A stretch of 64,000 nucleotides of DNA from Nitrososphaeraceae archaeon (GTDB taxonomy: Archaea > Thermoproteota > Nitrososphaeria > Nitrososphaerales > Nitrosopumilaceae), in NCBI GenBank assembly GCA_025930495.1, contig JAICOU010000002.1, positions 1 through 64,000 of the forward strand, in the 5' to 3' direction. Below, piece by piece: positions 1-10,777 of this stretch. Below the pieces are notes generated by a model, which ran no database searches, had not been told where the DNA came from, and was given only the letters and a program-made list of their open reading frames with translations. Positions within the stretch are counted from its first letter, which is position 1. Each line of letters begins with the position of its first letter. Made by a program: the position numbers and the translations under genes.

Positions 1-76
1 CAGTAGAATCAGGATTTTTTGGATCCAAGTATACTCTTCTCCCATCAATCTCACAGAGGATACCATTTTTTGTCAT
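1..76 (-). CDS. 5' end of an MBL-fold metallohydrolase-like protein (partial, runs off window)
   Basis: Reverse strand reads MTKNGILCEIDGRRVYLDPKNPDST; N-terminal pattern resembles archaeal MBL-fold hydrolases/RNases. Confidence 0.45.
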   Translation of the reverse strand, partial: MTKNGILCEIDGRRVYLDPKNPDST

Positions 77-152
77 CTTAATAGAACGAGGCAATGTCAA
101 ACAAAATAATTAGATTTGATATAAATTGCAGGTTTAGTCTACTATTGACTAG

Positions 153-770
153 TTGCTAAATCTGGGAATTTTAATTTCAGGTCGTGGGAGCAATATGGAA
201 GCTATTTTAAAATCAATTAAACGTAAAAAAATTCCCATAAATCCAGCTGTCATCATATCAAACAAATCAGATGCAAAAGGTTTGAAGATTGCACAAAGAT
301 TAGGGATCAAAACAGAAGTAATTGAAAGCAAAGATTTCAAAGGAAGTAGATTAGATTATGATAAAAAAATAATATCAACACTAGAAAAGTATGGAGTTAC
401 ACCAAAAAATGGGCTGGTATGTTTAGCAGGATTCATGAGAATAATTAGTCCTGAATTTGTGAAAAAATACAAAAATAGAATTATCAACATTCATCCAGCT
501 TTACTTCCATCTTTTCCAGGACTTGATGCACAAAAACAGGCAATAGAGTATGGCTCAAAATATTCAGGATGTACAGTACATTTTGTAGATTCAGGTGTGG
601 ATACAGGACCAATAATTTTGCAATCAATAGTCAAAATAAGAAAAGAGGATACAGAAAAAACATTGTCTAAACGTATTTTGGCAAAAGAACATCAGACATA
701 TCCTGAAGCCATCAGGTTATTTGCAGAAAAGAAAATAAAAATTTCAGGCAGAAAAACAATAATCAGCTAA
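153..770 (+). CDS. purN: Phosphoribosylglycinamide formyltransferase
   Basis: ISGRGSNMEAIL, LAGFMRIISPEFV, NIHPALLPSFPG, GCTVHFVDSGVDTGPII motifs. Confidence 0.93.
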   Translation: MLNLGILISGRGSNMEAILKSIKRKKIPINPAVIISNKSDAKGLKIAQRLGIKTEVIESKDFKGSRLDYDKKIISTLEKYGVTPKNGLVCLAGFMRIISPEFVKKYKNRIINIHPALLPSFPGLDAQKQAIEYGSKYSGCTVHFVDSGVDTGPIILQSIVKIRKEDTEKTLSKRILAKEHQTYPEAIRLFAEKKIKISGRKTIIS

Positions 771-1087
771 GAGTCAGGTCCGCCAAAAAAATACAACACA
801 GTTAGTTCTTTGGAATTTCCATGAAAAAAATGCTCTACTTTTTTTCCCACAAAATACATTTTATTTTCAGAGATAGGATAATCCACATCTTTGATTTTTA
901 AAAACCCGTCACCCTTGAGAACAAAATATACTTCATCACTATCATGGGGTTCTTGTGTATCTTTTTCTCCAGGTTGCAATACCAACACACCTGCAGCCAG
1001 ACTTTCATTATTGATAAAAGTATGAAAATAATTATTGCTTTTTTTTATTTTTTCAATGTATTCATTTACGTTAAAAACTAATTTCAT
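767..1087 (-). CDS. Cupin-domain protein
   Basis: EPHDSDEVYFVLKGDGFLKI...VEHFFHGNSKELTVLYFFGG cupin motifs; likely start MKLVFNVNEY internal to the listed ORF. Confidence 0.75.
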   Translation of the reverse strand: MKLVFNVNEYIEKIKKSNNYFHTFINNESLAAGVLVLQPGEKDTQEPHDSDEVYFVLKGDGFLKIKDVDYPISENKMYFVGKKVEHFFHGNSKELTVLYFFGGPDS

Positions 1088-1088
1088 G

Positions 1089-1373
1089 TTATTGTGAAGA
1101 TACAGTGTAAAATTTTGGCTCTGGTAGTTTTTCCATGTATGATATAGCCAGGGAGTGAAGTTTTTCGTGTTCTGGACTTTGATGCATTTTACTAAATTTT
1201 TCAAGATTCTCAAATTCTACTAACACACGATGTTTACCATCTTTAGTTTCCAAAAGGCGCCTATTTACAAATCCATCAAATTTTGATATGGTTTTGTTTG
1301 ATTCAGAAAACCATTTTTTAAAGTTAACAACAGAATCGGGTTTTATTTGGATATCAGATATCACTATAAACAT
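1089..1373 (-). CDS. Antibiotic biosynthesis monooxygenase (ABM)-like small protein
   Basis: 94 aa, dimeric alpha-beta barrel pattern (FKKWFSESNKTISKFDGFVNRRLLE...VLVEFENLEKF). Confidence 0.6.
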   Translation of the reverse strand: MFIVISDIQIKPDSVVNFKKWFSESNKTISKFDGFVNRRLLETKDGKHRVLVEFENLEKFSKMHQSPEHEKLHSLAISYMEKLPEPKFYTVSSQ

Positions 1374-1474
1374 GATACCACCTTCAAATGCTCACATAAT
1401 TTTGTTTCTCAGATTTTCAAATTCAGATTAATGTGTTTCAAGGATTAAATATCTACAAGCCAGAAATATTCTTA

Positions 1475-2338
1475 ATGGCAGGCATCAAAATAGACGGAAT
1501 AAAGATTGCCCAAGATGTAAAAGACAGAGTCAGAAAAGCTGTCGAAGAATTAAAGACTCATGGAATTAACCCATGTTTAGCAACTGTTCTGGTTGGAGAT
1601 AATCAAGCATCTGCCACATATGTAAAAAATAAACACAAAGCATGCGAAGAAGTAGGAATTATCACCAAAGATTTCAAGCTGGCATCAAATATCACACAAT
1701 CAGAATTAAATAAAATAATTGATGAGTTAAATAAGGACAGATCAGTTCATGGAATTTTAGTTCAATTACCATTACCTAATCAATTAGATGAATTTGTCAT
1801 AACATCTAGAATTTCTCCACTAAAAGATGTTGATGGTCTTACACCACACAATGCAGGTTTACTTGCAATGAAAAAAGCAGCACTTGTTGCTTGCACACCG
1901 CTTGGAGTAATGGAAATGTTTGATTATCATAATATAGAGTTGAAAGGAAAAAACATCGTTCTGATAAATCGTAGTAATTTAGTAGGAAAACCACTATACC
2001 ATTTACTTTTGGCAAGAGATGCAACGGTAATTACATGTCATTCTAAAACAAAAAATATCAATGAATTGTGTCAGTTAGCAGACATTATAATTACAGCAGT
2101 TGGGGATAGAAGCAAATTTACATTAACACCAGATATGATAAAAAAAGATGCAATTGTAATCGATGTTGCAATCTCAAAAGATAAAGAAAAACTGATTGGA
2201 GATGCAGATTATGATCAGATTATCCAAAAAGCATCTTATGCAACACCGGTTCCAGGAGGAGTTGGCCCCATGACAGTTGCAATGTTATTGAAAAATACAA
2301 TAACAGCTGCATCATTGAGCAGTCAGATTGAAAGATAA
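1475..2338 (+). CDS. folD: Bifunctional methylenetetrahydrofolate dehydrogenase/cyclohydrolase
   Basis: VGDNQASATYVKNKHKACEEVGI, GILVQLPLP, DVDGLTPHNAG, INRSNLVGKPL, TPVPGGVGPMTVAML; likely start MAGIKIDG inside the 1433 ORF. Confidence 0.95.
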   Translation: MAGIKIDGIKIAQDVKDRVRKAVEELKTHGINPCLATVLVGDNQASATYVKNKHKACEEVGIITKDFKLASNITQSELNKIIDELNKDRSVHGILVQLPLPNQLDEFVITSRISPLKDVDGLTPHNAGLLAMKKAALVACTPLGVMEMFDYHNIELKGKNIVLINRSNLVGKPLYHLLLARDATVITCHSKTKNINELCQLADIIITAVGDRSKFTLTPDMIKKDAIVIDVAISKDKEKLIGDADYDQIIQKASYATPVPGGVGPMTVAMLLKNTITAASLSSQIER

Positions 2339-2897
2339 TTCTGAGAAAACATCATTACGAAGATTACTCCTTGAGAAAAGAGATGGGACATCTTTTGATT
2401 TAATGAAAATTGCAAGCAAATCAATATTAAAAAAACTAAAAAAAATAGAATCATTTAGAGATGCACAAAAAATAGGTGCGTATTATCCAATAGGCAGTGA
2501 AGTATTGACACAAGATATAATGCAAGAAGCCCTAAGTGAGGGAAAGGAGATATTTTTGCCCAAAGTAGTGGGTAAAAACATAGAATTTAGAAAAATTATG
2601 AATTTGAGCAATCTAGAAAACGGTAGTTTTGATATAATGGAGCCTCGTAACGAATGTCCTGTGGATAACAATCTGGATGTGATACTTGTTCCGACAGTAG
2701 GGATATCTCCAAAAGGAGTAAGATTAGGATATGGATATGGATTTTATGACAGATTTTTAGCTGAGAATAAAATCAAAACAATATCGTTGACATTTGAAAA
2801 ACAAATTGTAAAAAACATTCCACAATCAGAACATGATGTAATTATAAACTGGATCGTTACTGAAGATAGAATAATAGACACATCAAAGATAAGATAA
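2328..2897 (+). CDS. 5-formyltetrahydrofolate cyclo-ligase
   Basis: IGAYYPIGSEV, DVILVPTVGISPKGVRLGYGYGFYDRFL signature; overlaps folD 3' end. Confidence 0.9.
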   Translation: MKDNSEKTSLRRLLLEKRDGTSFDLMKIASKSILKKLKKIESFRDAQKIGAYYPIGSEVLTQDIMQEALSEGKEIFLPKVVGKNIEFRKIMNLSNLENGSFDIMEPRNECPVDNNLDVILVPTVGISPKGVRLGYGYGFYDRFLAENKIKTISLTFEKQIVKNIPQSEHDVIINWIVTEDRIIDTSKIR

Positions 2898-4145
2898 CCC
2901 TTTTTTGCCGATATCTTTTCTATAGTATTTGTGGGACCATGAAATTTTTTCTGCAGCAATGTATGCATTTGAAATTGCAGATGCCAAAGTATCACCAAGT
3001 GCAGTAACTCCTAAAACTCTTCCACCGTTTGATAAGATTTTTCCATCTTGTTTTTTTGTTCCTGCATGAAAGACCATAACATTTTTAGGAATTAAATCAA
3101 ATCCGGTAATCTCTTCATTTTGTGGATATGATTCAGGATAACCTTCAGATGCCAAAACAATACAAACTGCAGATTGATCCTTCCAAGTTATTTTTGGCAT
3201 CATAGAGAGGGTTCCATCTACACTTGCAACAAAATAATCATACAAATCAAAATCCATTCTCATTGTAATTGGCTGACATTCAGGATCACCCATTCGTGCG
3301 TTATACTCTAAGACATAGGGTTCATTGTCTCTAATCATCACTCCAGCATAGAGAAATCCTTTGAAGATAATACCCTCATTTTTTAATGATTGTATTGTTT
3401 TATTGATAATTTTATTTTGGATTTTTTCAGCAAGTACATCATCAATAACAGGAGTTGGAGAATAGGCACCCATTCCACCTGTATTAGGACCTTTATCATC
3501 ATCAAAAATTCTTTTGTGATCCTGGCTTGATGCCATAGGTATTGCAATCATACCATCACATAATGCAATGTAAGATGCTTCAATTCCATCAATTCTCTCT
3601 TCTACAATAATGCGATTACCCGCATCGCCAAATGTCTTTTTTACCAATATTGTATTAATTGCAGCAATTGCCTCATCGGCATTATTACAAACAATCACAC
3701 CCTTTCCAGAAGCTAGACCATCTGCCTTGACTACAACATTGTAATCAAGGGATTTGGCATATTCTTCAGCTTTTTTTGGATCATCAAAGATTTCAAATTT
3801 TGCAGTTTGTATGCCATTTCTTTTCATGAAATTTTTTGCCCAGATTTTACTGGATTCTAGTTGTGCTGCTTTTTGAGATGGACCGAAAATTTTGAGATTC
3901 ATTTGGGTAAATTTATCTACAATTCCTGCAGCTAAAGGAGCTTCAGGACCAACTATCGTAAAGCAGTTATTTTTTTGTGCAAATTCTACTAGTGCATTTA
4001 AATCATTAATATCAATTAGAATATTATTTTCTGTCCCACCATTTCCAGGGGCTGTAAAAACTTTGTCAACTTTGGAGCTTTGGGATAATTTCCAAGATAA
4101 GGCATGTTCGCGTCCACCAGAACCGATAACTAAAACATTAACCAA
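2883..4145 (-). CDS. purD: Phosphoribosylamine-glycine ligase
   Basis: VLVIGSGGREHALSWKL, VVKADGLASGKGVIV, DDDKGPNTGGMGAYSP, LEYNARMGDPECQ. Confidence 0.96.
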   Translation of the reverse strand: MVNVLVIGSGGREHALSWKLSQSSKVDKVFTAPGNGGTENNILIDINDLNALVEFAQKNNCFTIVGPEAPLAAGIVDKFTQMNLKIFGPSQKAAQLESSKIWAKNFMKRNGIQTAKFEIFDDPKKAEEYAKSLDYNVVVKADGLASGKGVIVCNNADEAIAAINTILVKKTFGDAGNRIIVEERIDGIEASYIALCDGMIAIPMASSQDHKRIFDDDKGPNTGGMGAYSPTPVIDDVLAEKIQNKIINKTIQSLKNEGIIFKGFLYAGVMIRDNEPYVLEYNARMGDPECQPITMRMDFDLYDYFVASVDGTLSMMPKITWKDQSAVCIVLASEGYPESYPQNEEITGFDLIPKNVMVFHAGTKKQDGKILSNGGRVLGVTALGDTLASAISNAYIAAEKISWSHKYYRKDIGKKGLSYL

Positions 4146-4199
4146 TAGAAATTATCTTTCACTCAATTATATAATGCCACTCCCATATCAAAATCTAAG

Positions 4200-7100
4200 A
4201 TGAAACTTTCATCAAAATTTGATGCAAAAGCAATTGAATCAGAGGTAAAAGAATACATCAAATCAATTGATGTTGAAAGACTAATCTTTGAATCAGATAA
4301 GCCTGAGAAAATAATGTTTATCGAAGGCCCACCTACTATGAACGGGGTTCCACACGCAGGGCATCTAAGAGGACGTGTGATTAAGGATCTATGGTACAGA
4401 TTCAATACATTACAAGGAAAAAAAATTGTGTTCAATGGAGGATGGGACACACAAGGACTTCCAGTTGAATTACAAGCAGAAAAAGAGCTTGGTGTAACTG
4501 GTGGCAAGTCAGAAGTCATAGAAAAAGTTGGCATTGAAAAACTAGTTGAGGAATGTAAACGCATTGTAAAAAAATTCAACGCCAAATGGATTGAAGTAGA
4601 TAATTCACTTGGAATGTCATTTAACCATAACAAAGCATATTGGACTTATCGGGATGAATTTATTGAAAGAGAATGGCAGATTCTCAAAAAAGCACATGAA
4701 AATAAAATACTAGAAGAAGACTTTACAGTAATTGCATATTGTCCAAGTTGCCAGACATCACTTAGTCATGCCGAAGTCAACCAAGGATACGAAGAAGTAA
4801 AAGATCCATCATTATATTACAAGGTTAAACTTGCAGATGAAGACGCACATCTGATTGTTTGGACAACAATGCCATTTACTTTGGTCACAGATGCAATGGT
4901 GGGATTGAATCCAGATGAAGATTATACATATCTCAAAGTAGAAAATGAAACGTGGGTTGTTGGAAAAACAAGGCTGGAAGAATTTTTCAAAGAAGTAAAC
5001 ATTGAAAAATATGAAATTGTAAAGACTGCAAAAGGCTCACAATTTGAGGGGAAAAAATACATCCATCCGCTTTTGAGTTTAATTCCAGGATTGGACGAAT
5101 GTGCAAAAGAAAATAATTATCATGTTGCAGTGTCAGAAGAATTTGTAGAAATCACAACAGGTAGCGGTCTAGTTCACTTGTCTCCGGCAAATGGTGAAGA
5201 AGACATTAAAATTGCAAATAAAAGAAAAGTCAAAGTATTCAACCCCATTAATGATCAGGTAAAGTTCACCAATTTAGCTGGAAAGTATGAAGGAATGTTT
5301 GTCAGAGATGCAGATAAAATAATTGTGGAAGATCTCAAAGAACGTAATGCGCTGGTAAAAATTGGAAAAATCAAGCACAAATATCCGCTATGCTGGAGAT
5401 CTCATCATCCAATTGTATGGCTTGCACGAAAAGGCTGGTTTTACAAACTAGATAGATTAGGAGACAAGGCAATCAATGCAGCAGAAAGTGTAGAGTATTT
5501 TTTTGAGCAGCCAAAAAATAGATTTTTAGGAATTATTAAAGAAAGACACCCATGGTGCATATCTAGAGAAAGAATTTGGGGATGTCCATTACCAGTTTGG
5601 GTATGCAGTGATTGCAAAAAACAAAACTGGTTCTTTACAAGAAAAGAAATCATAGAATCGGCAGCAAAATTACCAGATGGACCAAATTTTGAATTACATC
5701 GCCCATGGATTGATAACATAACAATAAAATGCAAACAATGTAACAGCACAAATACAAAAAGAGAAGAATATGTTTTAGATACATGGCACAATAGTGGCTC
5801 AGCTCCATATTCATCATTAACAGATGAAGAATATTCCAAAGGAATACCTGCGCCATTTTTCACAGAAGGCATTGATCAAACAAGAGGGTGGGCATATACT
5901 CTATTGATAGAAAATGTAATCTTAAACAACGGTCCAATTCCACCATTCAAGTCATTTTTGTTCCAAGGTCATGTACTTGATGAAAAGGGAGGCAAGATGA
6001 GCAAAAGTTTAGGAAATGTGATAGACGGTGCAGAATTGCTTGAAAAATATCCTGCGGATTTGATCAGGTTTTATTTTATCTGGAAAGCAAGTCCAATAGA
6101 GCCACTTAGCTTCAGTACTGATGAGTTAATGTCACGCCCGTATCAGGTACTCAATACATTATTTAATTTACATCTGTATTTTAAACAAAATAGCGAATAT
6201 GATAATTTTGATGAGACAAAAACAATATCATGGGCAAAAGAAAATAAATTGCTGACATCGCCAGACATATGGCTTTTATCAAAATTACAAAAATTAATCA
6301 AAAAAATAACAGAGCGTAATGAGACGTGTAAATTCCATGAAGCCGCAAAAGCAGTGGATGATTTTATCATAAACAACCTAAGTCAGATATACATTCCAAT
6401 TACCAGAGGGGAATTATGGGACGAAGAGGAGTCAAAAAAGAACAGAAGGTTAGCAATTTATGCAGTCTTAAAAGATGTGCTCAAGACATTAGATATTTTG
6501 ATTCACCCGCTTTGTCCATTTACCAGTGAACATCTCTATCAAACAGTATTTGATGGCAAACAGAGTATTTTGCTAGATAAATGGCCACAATACCAAGAGA
6601 GTTTAGTCAATGAAGAAATCGAAGAATCATTTGACATCATGAAAGATGTTGTTTCAGTTTCATCTGCTGCAAGAATGAAAGAAAAGCTAAAACGCAGATG
6701 GCCACTAAATGAAGCGTTAATTTGTGTAAGTAAGGATCAAAAACAAAAACTAGAATCACTTTCTCCTTTACTAATGTCACAGCTCAATGTAGAAAAATTT
6801 ACAATTTTTGAAATAGAAAAAGAATCAGGATTAGAACAAATCCTAGAGTTAAAACAGATGGGATTACCGCTCAGATCAGTTGTTGAATTGGAAAGAAAAC
6901 GAATAGGGCCCAAAGCAAAACAACACATGGGAAAACTTGTTAATGTATTTTCAGAAACTAACAAAGAAGAAATCATCACATCACTCCAAAAAGAAGGGCA
7001 ATACAATTATGAAATTGACGGTGAAAAAATTTCATTAGACAAAGAAGATTTCATAGTGGATTTTGATGCAAGTGAAGAATTTGCAGTATCAAAACGAGAC

Positions 7101-7397
7101 AACTACATTGTATTTGTATCTACTTCAAGAAACAAAGAGATGATGGCAAAAGGTTTGATAAAAGATATTGCCAGAAGACTACAAACACTAAGAAAAGAAA
7201 GAGGATACAATCCAACAGATATTCTTAGTGTTGCATCAATACTTGATTTAGATGATGAATCATTAGAAATGATAAAAGAAAAATCAGAAGAATTGGCATT
7301 TTTAGTTAGAGTAAAACAGGTAAATTTTACAGAATCATGCAAAGAATACAAAGATGATGACATTGACGGTCAAAAAATAAGAATTTCAGTAGAATAA
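4200..7397 (+). CDS. ileS: Isoleucyl-tRNA synthetase
   Basis: Class I aaRS; GPPTMNGVPHAGHLRGRVIKD (HIGH-like) and GGKMSKSLGN (KMSKS) motifs, 1065 aa. Confidence 0.95.
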   Translation: MKLSSKFDAKAIESEVKEYIKSIDVERLIFESDKPEKIMFIEGPPTMNGVPHAGHLRGRVIKDLWYRFNTLQGKKIVFNGGWDTQGLPVELQAEKELGVTGGKSEVIEKVGIEKLVEECKRIVKKFNAKWIEVDNSLGMSFNHNKAYWTYRDEFIEREWQILKKAHENKILEEDFTVIAYCPSCQTSLSHAEVNQGYEEVKDPSLYYKVKLADEDAHLIVWTTMPFTLVTDAMVGLNPDEDYTYLKVENETWVVGKTRLEEFFKEVNIEKYEIVKTAKGSQFEGKKYIHPLLSLIPGLDECAKENNYHVAVSEEFVEITTGSGLVHLSPANGEEDIKIANKRKVKVFNPINDQVKFTNLAGKYEGMFVRDADKIIVEDLKERNALVKIGKIKHKYPLCWRSHHPIVWLARKGWFYKLDRLGDKAINAAESVEYFFEQPKNRFLGIIKERHPWCISRERIWGCPLPVWVCSDCKKQNWFFTRKEIIESAAKLPDGPNFELHRPWIDNITIKCKQCNSTNTKREEYVLDTWHNSGSAPYSSLTDEEYSKGIPAPFFTEGIDQTRGWAYTLLIENVILNNGPIPPFKSFLFQGHVLDEKGGKMSKSLGNVIDGAELLEKYPADLIRFYFIWKASPIEPLSFSTDELMSRPYQVLNTLFNLHLYFKQNSEYDNFDETKTISWAKENKLLTSPDIWLLSKLQKLIKKITERNETCKFHEAAKAVDDFIINNLSQIYIPITRGELWDEEESKKNRRLAIYAVLKDVLKTLDILIHPLCPFTSEHLYQTVFDGKQSILLDKWPQYQESLVNEEIEESFDIMKDVVSVSSAARMKEKLKRRWPLNEALICVSKDQKQKLESLSPLLMSQLNVEKFTIFEIEKESGLEQILELKQMGLPLRSVVELERKRIGPKAKQHMGKLVNVFSETNKEEIITSLQKEGQYNYEIDGEKISLDKEDFIVDFDASEEFAVSKRDNYIVFVSTSRNKEMMAKGLIKDIARRLQTLRKERGYNPTDILSVASILDLDDESLEMIKEKSEELAFLVRVKQVNFTESCKEYKDDDIDGQKIRISVE

Positions 7398-7501
7398 ACA
7401 CTCACTATATTGTCAGATAAGGGCGCGCTAGAAATTGAATTTACAAAAATGATCTTTTACAAAATGCAATATTTTTATTAGAACAAATAATTTAAACAGA
7501 C

Positions 7502-8089
7502 ATGACTGAATCAAAAACGCCAACAGTTGTTGGGATCAATGTTCTAAAACAAAATGGCTTGGATGTAGAGGAATTAAAAAAACTATTGATTCAGAACGCT
7601 TCAGTAGAATTTACTGCCTACTACTATTTCACCAATTTGAGAGCACATTGTACGGGTTTGGAAGGAGAAGGGCTCAAAGGAATTATCGAAGACGCTAGAT
7701 TAGAAGATCTTAGTCATTTTGAAGCATGTCTTGAGAGAATATACCAATTAGGAGGCGCTCTTCCAAATGATGCAATAGAATTCATCAAAATGTCAGGATG
7801 TGAATTCTTACAGCTTCCAGCAAATCCAACAGATCACAAGGCAATACTAGAAAAATGTCTCAAAGCCGAACAAGGTGCAATTGTCAACTGGGACAAAATA
7901 TGTAAGATGACTTTTGGAAAAGACCCCACAACATATGATATTGCAAAAGATATTTTGGCAGAAGAGATCGAACATGAGTCGTGGTTCCTAGAATTAATCT
8001 ATGGAAGACCATCAGGACACATGAGAAGAAAATATTCTGGAGAAAGACCACACACCAGAAAACATTCTAGAGCACTTGATATGGCATAA
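7502..8089 (+). CDS. Dps/ferritin-like protein (DPSL family)
   Basis: Four-helix ferritin-like pattern: NASVEFTAYYYFTNLRAH, EDARLEDLSHFEACLERIYQLGG, DILAEEIEHESWFLELIYG. Confidence 0.8.
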   Translation: MTESKTPTVVGINVLKQNGLDVEELKKLLIQNASVEFTAYYYFTNLRAHCTGLEGEGLKGIIEDARLEDLSHFEACLERIYQLGGALPNDAIEFIKMSGCEFLQLPANPTDHKAILEKCLKAEQGAIVNWDKICKMTFGKDPTTYDIAKDILAEEIEHESWFLELIYGRPSGHMRRKYSGERPHTRKHSRALDMA

Positions 8090-8186
8090 AGCCAGATCAC
8101 ATTCTTTTCTTTTAATTAAAAATGAACTAAATAGCTAGCTTTTAGCTAATCAGGCATAATAAATAGAAAAAACGTGTAATGATTAC

Positions 8187-8516
8187 ATGGTAAAACAGAT
8201 TAGTCTTGATGCTTGGCAAATTCAGCATCTAACAGATCTGTTAAAAAAGGGCTCAGAGATTGTTGCAAAGACCAATAAACCAATTGTACTGTATAGGCAA
8301 ACATTAGAAGAAGAAGAAGAATCCTACGAAGAAATTGTATGTACACTTGTCAAAGATTATGTGATTGAACAGTTAGTTATATCTGGAGGGGTACTAGTTC
8401 CAAGTTTTCATCAACAGTTTGTTTTTACAATTGCAGAATTTCCACAAGAGTTGTTAAGAAAAAGCCGGGATCGATTTTTGCAGGTAATTGATTTTCTTGA
8501 AGAGCAGATAAATTAG
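8187..8516 (+). CDS. Hypothetical protein
   Basis: Uninterrupted 109-aa ORF between conserved genes. Confidence 0.6.
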   Translation: MVKQISLDAWQIQHLTDLLKKGSEIVAKTNKPIVLYRQTLEEEEESYEEIVCTLVKDYVIEQLVISGGVLVPSFHQQFVFTIAEFPQELLRKSRDRFLQVIDFLEEQIN

Positions 8517-8556
8517 CGTCATAATTAATAAAGATCGTAAAATTGATGGCTTTTGC

Positions 8557-9663
8557 ATGCGTTTACTAGAGTTTCAGGCAAAAGAATTATTCAGAGAATA
8601 TGGAATTAATCTACTCCCAAGCAAGGCATCAACTACTATTGAAGAAGGGAGAAAACATGCAAAAGAGTTGGGATATCCATTTGTGATTAAAATTCAGGTT
8701 CCAGTAGGAGGTAGAGGAAAAGCTGGAGGCATTCAAAAATGTCAAAATGATGATGAATTTGAGCTAAAATATCCTCAAGTGTTAGGGTTGACAATCAAAG
8801 GAGAAAAGGCACGAGCAATTTTGCTAGAAAAGATGGCAGATATCAAAAAAGAGTTGTACCTTTCATTGTTTTTGAATCGTTCAAAAAGATGCTACACAAT
8901 TATTGCATCACCAGAGGGAGGAGTTGAAATTGAATCAGTTAAAAATCAAATCATAAAGGAAGTAGGACTAGGAAATGTTTCAGAACAAGTTGCAAGAGAG
9001 GTTGCAAAAGAGATGAAATTGGATGGAAAAGCAGCAGATGACTTTGTAAACATTTTACAAAAACTAGCAAAATTAACAGTTGAAAAAGAAGCTGAACTGG
9101 CAGAAATAAATCCACTTGCAATTATGCAGGATGGTTCTTTGATGGCATTGGATGGAAAAGTTGTAACAGATGACAATAGTAATTTTAGACACGGGGAATT
9201 ACAAAAATATCAAGAAAAAACAGAGATTGAAGAAAGAGCAGAAAAAAGTGGATTTTCACTAGTAGAATTAGATGGAAATATCGCAGTTGTTGGAAATGGG
9301 GCAGGACTGGTAATGTCCACATTAGATATGTTATCAGATAACGGTGGCAAGCCAGCATGTTTCTTAGATGTTGGGGGTGGAGCAACAACTGAATCTGTCT
9401 ACGAAGCACTTACTTTGATTAGCAAAATGAACAGAGTCAAAGGAATTTTGGTTAACCTGTATGGAGGAATTGTAAAAACAACTGTAGTTGCAGAAGCATT
9501 TCTAAAAGCATATGATGGTAATCTGATCAATCTTCCAGTATTTGCAAGACTAAAAGGCACTGAATCGGAAAAAGCAAAAGAGATGCTAAAAGGGTCTAAA
9601 ACCAAAATTTATGATTCAGTAGAAGAGGCAATTAATGCATCAGTCATGGGGATTAAAAAATGA
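8557..9663 (+). CDS. sucC: Succinyl-CoA ligase beta subunit (ADP-forming type)
   Basis: ATP-grasp LLEFQAKELFREYGI; PVGGRGKAGG; EINPLAIM; FLDVGGGATTESVYEAL; followed by alpha subunit. Confidence 0.88.
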   Translation: MRLLEFQAKELFREYGINLLPSKASTTIEEGRKHAKELGYPFVIKIQVPVGGRGKAGGIQKCQNDDEFELKYPQVLGLTIKGEKARAILLEKMADIKKELYLSLFLNRSKRCYTIIASPEGGVEIESVKNQIIKEVGLGNVSEQVAREVAKEMKLDGKAADDFVNILQKLAKLTVEKEAELAEINPLAIMQDGSLMALDGKVVTDDNSNFRHGELQKYQEKTEIEERAEKSGFSLVELDGNIAVVGNGAGLVMSTLDMLSDNGGKPACFLDVGGGATTESVYEALTLISKMNRVKGILVNLYGGIVKTTVVAEAFLKAYDGNLINLPVFARLKGTESEKAKEMLKGSKTKIYDSVEEAINASVMGIKK

Positions 9664-10577
9664 TAGATATTTTCAAACTATTAAGAGGAACTCCAGACGA
9701 GTCAGATTACAAGAAAAAAGGTGTAATTGTTCAGGGAATCACTGGAGCGTATGGATCAGTGCATGCAAGAAATATGATATCATATGGGACAAATATCATT
9801 GCAGGAGTTACACCTGGAAAAGGAGGTCAGAAATTTGAAGGCAAAGTTCCAATTTACAATACAGTCAAAGAAGCAGTAGATGTAAGCGGTGCAAAAATTT
9901 CAATTATTTTTGTGCCAGCAAAATTCTTTTTGGGAGCTGCAAAAGAAGCACTAGAAGCAGGAATTAAACTACTTGTGGCAATACCAGAACATGTCCCGGT
10001 AAGAGACACGATGGAAGTTTTGGATTTAGCAAACAAAAAAGGCGCCATAATCATTGGACCAAACACTCCAGGAATAATGATTCCAGAATTAATAAAAATA
10101 GGAATTATGCCACCCATGCCATTTAAGGCAGGAAATATTGCAGTACTATCAAAAAGTGGCACATTACTTTATGAGATTGCAGATGCACTAACAAATGCAG
10201 GATTTGGGCAATCAATAACCATAGGAATTGGCGGAGACCCAATTAATGGCACACGGATGATTGATGCATTTGACATGATCAAAGACATTCCAGATTTGGA
10301 AGGATTGGTAATAGTAGGAGAAATTGGAGGAGATTCAGAAGAAATTTTGGCTCAACGTATAATAGATATTGGATTCAAAAAACCAACTGTCGCATACATT
10401 GCAGGAAGAGCAGCACCAAAAGAAAAGAGAATGGGCCATGCAGGAGCTATAGTAATGGGAACGTATGGCTCTGCAGAATCCAAGGTATCGATGTTTAACA
10501 AGGCAAACGTACCAGTAGCAAATAGACCTTCTCAAGTACCAGTATTACTAGCAGGAAAAATGCAACAATCCGATTAG
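9660..10577 (+). CDS. sucD: Succinyl-CoA ligase alpha subunit
   Basis: VIVQGITGAYGSVHARNM, GVTPGKGGQ, IGPNTPGIM, SKSGTLLYEIADAL, GHAGAIV active-site His region. Confidence 0.9.
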   Translation: MIDIFKLLRGTPDESDYKKKGVIVQGITGAYGSVHARNMISYGTNIIAGVTPGKGGQKFEGKVPIYNTVKEAVDVSGAKISIIFVPAKFFLGAAKEALEAGIKLLVAIPEHVPVRDTMEVLDLANKKGAIIIGPNTPGIMIPELIKIGIMPPMPFKAGNIAVLSKSGTLLYEIADALTNAGFGQSITIGIGGDPINGTRMIDAFDMIKDIPDLEGLVIVGEIGGDSEEILAQRIIDIGFKKPTVAYIAGRAAPKEKRMGHAGAIVMGTYGSAESKVSMFNKANVPVANRPSQVPVLLAGKMQQSD

Positions 10578-10607
10578 AATAAAAGAGAGAGATTAAGGAG
10601 AAAATTA

Positions 10608-10775
10608 ATGCCTATTACTGATCCGGAGAAAAAACGCATTGCACAAACTGCTCGTCTAGTTATGAGAATATGCTTTAACTGTGGATGCAGAAACGACATC
10701 AATGCAACCAGATGCAGAAAATGCAGAAATCCATACTTGAGACTAAAGAACAGAAACCTCGGCGTCAAAAAGTAG
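10608..10775 (+). CDS. rpl40e: 50S ribosomal protein L40e
   Basis: Manual translation MPITDPEKKRIAQTARLVMRICFNCGCRNDINATRCRKCRNPYLRLKNRNLGVKK; C4 zinc motif typical of L40e; absent from the ORF track because it is short. Confidence 0.93.
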   Translation: MPITDPEKKRIAQTARLVMRICFNCGCRNDINATRCRKCRNPYLRLKNRNLGVKK

Positions 10776-10777
10776 AA

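Noticed and set aside
149-340. Antisense ORF opposite purN, and many similar shadow ORFs (e.g. 5441-5872, 6737-7006, 20041-20511)
   Set aside because: Lie entirely opposite strongly supported genes and encode no recognisable domains.
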